Assembly (NCBI RefSeq): GCF_004345615.1
Contig: NZ_SLWK01000002.1
Coordinates: 1 to 64,000 of the forward strand
Origin: Natronoflexus pectinivorans
GTDB taxonomy: Bacteria > Bacteroidota > Bacteroidia > Bacteroidales > Marinilabiliaceae
Length of the DNA: 64,000 bases
Reading direction: 5' to 3'
Under the pieces are notes generated by a model that did no database searches, had not been told where the DNA came from, and was given only the letters and a program-made list of their open reading frames with translations. The translations under genes and the position numbers were made by a program. Positions 61,569 to 64,000 of the stretch are shown here, in pieces; position 1 is the stretch's first letter, and every line of letters begins with the position of its first letter.

Positions 61569-62223
61569 CGATAAAGAACCTTTATTCTCAGCTAAAAATC
61601 TTAAGCTGATTACGACCCCAATCGGACCACAAAACCCTATCACCATTCAGGTATTAGGGATATGTTCAGCACTGGCTGTAACGGCCAAGCTGGAACCATC
61701 CATAGTGATGTCTCTTTCGGTTGTCTTTGTAATGGTATTTGCCAATTTGATTATTTCGTTGTTGAGAAATACCATTCCTTCCAGAATCCGGATCATTGTT
61801 CAGCTGGTAGTTGTGGCCTCCCTGGTAATTCTGGTTGATCAGATTCTTAAAGCATATGCTTACGATGTGAGTCGTCAGCTCTCTGTTTTTGTTGGACTGA
61901 TTATTACCAACTGTATCATCATGGGACGGCTCGAAGCATTTGCCCTTGGTAATAAAGCATGGCCGTCCATTCTTGATGGTGCAGGAAATGCCGCCGGATA
62001 CGGAATCATATTGATCATTGTTGGTTTTGTACGCGAACTGTTTGGATCGGGAACGTTATCGTTCCCCGGGTTTGGAACTTTTCAGGTAATTCCCCAGGCA
62101 TTTTATGATCTTGGCTATGTAAACAACGGATTTATGATACTTCCTCCAATGGCATTGGTGGTAGTGGGAATCATTATCTGGATTCAGCGCAGCCGTGATA
62201 AATCATTGATTGAGTCGCATTAA
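61561..62223 (+). CDS. nqrD: Na+-translocating NADH:quinone reductase subunit D
   Basis: The product is 220 residues with about six membrane spans. Conserved pieces: NPITIQVLGICSALAVT near the start, FVGLIITNCIIMGRLEAFA with the conserved Cys proposed to share the membrane 2Fe-2S centre with NqrE, and DGAGNAAGYGIIL. It pairs with NqrE as an inverted-topology couple, and overlaps nqrC by 8 bp. Confidence 0.97.
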   Translation: MSSDKEPLFSAKNLKLITTPIGPQNPITIQVLGICSALAVTAKLEPSIVMSLSVVFVMVFANLIISLLRNTIPSRIRIIVQLVVVASLVILVDQILKAYAYDVSRQLSVFVGLIITNCIIMGRLEAFALGNKAWPSILDGAGNAAGYGIILIIVGFVRELFGSGTLSFPGFGTFQVIPQAFYDLGYVNNGFMILPPMALVVVGIIIWIQRSRDKSLIESH

Positions 62224-62249
62224 TCTGGTAACATTTTAAGTCTAAAAAA

Positions 62250-62864
62250 ATGGAATTACTGAATATATTTGTCAAAGCTATTTTTATTGAGAACATGGTT
62301 TTTGCCTACTTCCTTGGCATGTGTTCTTATCTGGCGGTGTCAAAAACCGTAAAAACCTCCTTCGGCTTAGGTGTTGCCGTGATATTTGTTCTGGGAATAA
62401 CTGTTCCTGTGAACTACCTGTTGGAAAACTATGTTTTGCAAGAAGGCGCATTGAGCTGGCTCGGTTCAGGTTTTGAAACCGTTGATCTGCGATTCCTCAG
62501 TTTTATCATGTTTATTGCTGTCATTGCATCCATGGTTCAACTTGTGGAAATGATCATCGAAAAGTTTTCACCAACTCTTTATACATCTTTGGGGATTTTT
62601 CTTCCCTTGATCGCGGTTAACTGTGCCATTCTGGGAGGTTCACTATTCATGCAAGAGCGCGCTTATGCAAATATTGGAGAAGCCACAGTCTTTGGGTTGG
62701 GCTCTGGTGTAGGCTGGTTGTTGGCCATTGTTGGTATCGCCGCTATACGTGAAAAGATTCGTTACTCGAATGTTCCCGCACCTTTAAGGGGCCTTGGTAT
62801 TACTTTTATTGTGACCGGGTTAATGGGCATCGCGTTTATGAGTTTCATGGGAATTAAACTGTAA
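62250..62864 (+). CDS. nqrE: Na+-translocating NADH:quinone reductase subunit E
   Basis: The product is 204 residues with about six membrane spans. Conserved segments are [20 protein letters not shown], with a Cys near the predicted intramembrane Fe-S site, [19 protein letters not shown] with the second Cys, and a glycine-rich loop (GLGSGVGW). It partners NqrD in the membrane. nqrF starts 26 bp later. Confidence 0.97.
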   Translation: MELLNIFVKAIFIENMVFAYFLGMCSYLAVSKTVKTSFGLGVAVIFVLGITVPVNYLLENYVLQEGALSWLGSGFETVDLRFLSFIMFIAVIASMVQLVEMIIEKFSPTLYTSLGIFLPLIAVNCAILGGSLFMQERAYANIGEATVFGLGSGVGWLLAIVGIAAIREKIRYSNVPAPLRGLGITFIVTGLMGIAFMSFMGIKL

Positions 62865-62890
62865 CAAGTATCAGATAAAAATTTAAAATA

Positions 62891-64000
62891 ATGAGCGTTT
62901 TACTTGCTATTCAAGGATCAGTCATTATAGCCAGTGTGGTTATTTTCCTTCTGCTGGTGTTGCTTCTGGTTTCAGTACTGCTGTATGCCAAAAAGAAGTT
63001 GACGCCCTCAGGAACAGTAACCATTGATATCAATGACGGGGAAAAAGCCCTCACTGTAGAGCCGGGGCAAACGTTGCTTACCGCCTTAGGAAACAATAAA
63101 ATCTTTTTGCCTTCAGCATGTGGTGGTGGCGGAACATGTGCCATGTGCCGTTGCCAGGTTGGTGATGGAGCAGGAGGTATTTTGCCTACCGAGACGGGTT
63201 TCTTTACCCGTAAAGAGCAGATGAACAACTGGAGATTGGCGTGTCAGATTAAGGTTCGGGAAGATATAAAGATGGAGATTCCTCATGAAATTCTTGGGAT
63301 TAAGAAGTGGGATTGTGAAGTGGTGTCCAACGACAGTGTTGCAACATACATCAAGGAGTTTGTAGTAAAACTTCCTGAAGGAGAAAATCTCGATTTTAAA
63401 TCGGGTGGATACATTCAGATTGATGTACCTAAGATTGAGGTCGATTTTAAGGATATTGAAGTTGGTGAGAAATTTAGGGAAGAGTGGGAGAAGTTTAAAA
63501 TGTTTGACCTTAAAATGAAAAATCCGGAACCAACGTTCCGTGCTTATTCAATGGCTAATCATCCGGCCGAGGGCAACATTGTAATGCTCAATATTCGGAT
63601 TGCAACTCCTCCATTCGACCGTGTAAATGGTGGATTTATGAAAGTAAATCCTGGTATATGTTCATCTTACATATTCTCCCGAAAACCAGGTGATAAAGTA
63701 ACTATTTCCGGCCCTTACGGAGAGTTTTTTATAAAAGAGACTGACAGGGAAATGATGTTTATTGGTGGTGGAGCCGGAATGGCTCCCATGCGATCGCATA
63801 TTTTCCACCTGTTCCATACTCTGAAATCAGGTCGTAAAGTAACGTTTTGGTATGGAGCCCGTTCCAAAAAGGAGATTTTCTACGAGGAACATTTCAGAGC
63901 AATCGAAAAGGAGTTTCCAAATTTCAAATTTACCATAGCTCTTTCAGAGCCAATGCCTGAAGATAATTGGGAAGGATCAGTAGGGTTTATTCATCAGGTA
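62891..64000 (+). CDS. nqrF: Na+-translocating NADH:quinone reductase subunit F, cut by window edge
   Basis: 370 codons are visible; the gene continues beyond the window. The N-terminal membrane anchor (about 10-32) is followed by a 2Fe-2S ferredoxin domain with ligands Cys77, Cys83, Cys86 (SACGGGGTCAMCRCQ) and Cys118 (WRLACQI). The FAD-binding motif is RAYSMANHP, followed by the start of the NADH-binding domain (FIGGGAGMAPMRSH, FWYGARSKKEI). This is the electron-entry subunit that oxidises NADH. It is the last structural gene of the operon. Confidence 0.96.
   Translation, partial: MSVLLAIQGSVIIASVVIFLLLVLLLVSVLLYAKKKLTPSGTVTIDINDGEKALTVEPGQTLLTALGNNKIFLPSACGGGGTCAMCRCQVGDGAGGILPTETGFFTRKEQMNNWRLACQIKVREDIKMEIPHEILGIKKWDCEVVSNDSVATYIKEFVVKLPEGENLDFKSGGYIQIDVPKIEVDFKDIEVGEKFREEWEKFKMFDLKMKNPEPTFRAYSMANHPAEGNIVMLNIRIATPPFDRVNGGFMKVNPGICSSYIFSRKPGDKVTISGPYGEFFIKETDREMMFIGGGAGMAPMRSHIFHLFHTLKSGRKVTFWYGARSKKEIFYEEHFRAIEKEFPNFKFTIALSEPMPEDNWEGSVGFIHQV

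Overview
The window looks like chromosome from a Bacteroidota bacterium, most likely a gliding, polysaccharide-degrading member of the Bacteroidales/Marinilabiliales type. The evidence is a type IX secretion (T9SS) cargo protein with a C-terminal sorting domain, a giant SprB-like adhesin followed by a PorP/SprF protein, a T9SS plug protein (formerly DUF5103), an RprX/RprY-like two-component pair, the Na+-translocating NQR operon, TAnnTTTG promoter boxes and mostly weak ribosome binding sites. The genus cannot be fixed from sequence alone. Bases 1-113 are homopolymer runs that look like a contig-end artefact.

Layout. 0.3-5.4 kb: a lipoprotein, a membrane protein, a T9SS-exported protein built from repeated domains, and a beta-propeller-like lipoprotein. 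5.9-10.9 kb: a 1204-residue PAS/GAF protein with no visible output domain, followed closely by two small secreted proteins of unknown function. 11.2-16.1 kb: a polysaccharide-active patch with a beta-helix lipoprotein, a GH11 endo-xylanase, a decayed type B carboxylesterase remnant and an intact alpha/beta-hydrolase esterase. 16.4-24.9 kb: housekeeping genes (tRNA-Arg(CCG), YbaK-type deacylase, hexose-6-phosphate mutarotase, leuS, YitT-type protein, M23 peptidase, purN) separated by repeat-rich spacers. 25.1-27.4 kb: acpP-fabF-rnc. 27.6-29.9 kb: rprX-rprY. 30.2 kb: a YfiR/DUF4154 protein.

31.2-52.0 kb is dominated by one 19.7-kb reading frame of about 6570 residues: signal peptide, Ig-like repeats, about 29 SprB-type repeats, a linker of PKD-like domains, about 19 copies of a second Cys-containing repeat, two PKD domains and a CHU_C (gliding-motility-associated) C-terminal domain. 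A PorP/SprF-family gene follows 35 bp later. This is the arrangement of the SprB adhesin and its SprF partner in gliding Bacteroidota. 52.2-58.2 kb: an OmpH/Skp-like periplasmic chaperone, a glycosyltransferase, a small membrane protein, a DivIC/FtsB-like division protein, P5C dehydrogenase and the T9SS plug protein. 58.3 kb to the end: nqrABCDEF, with nqrF cut by the window edge.

The adhesin, SprF-like protein, plug and OmpH/Skp-like chaperone fit one theme: secretion and surface display of very large proteins. The least expected signals are RNA-level. Perfect inverted repeats lie inside the first ~110 coding bases of rnc, the DivIC-like gene and the plug gene. The rnc one is a 14-bp stem with a GAAA loop, a plausible RNase III autoregulatory site. 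Other points of interest are the output-less multisensor protein, the xylan cluster with its esterase pseudogene, an 11-C tract upstream of the adhesin, and dispersed intergenic repeats. Repeat counts and domain borders were read by eye and are approximate.
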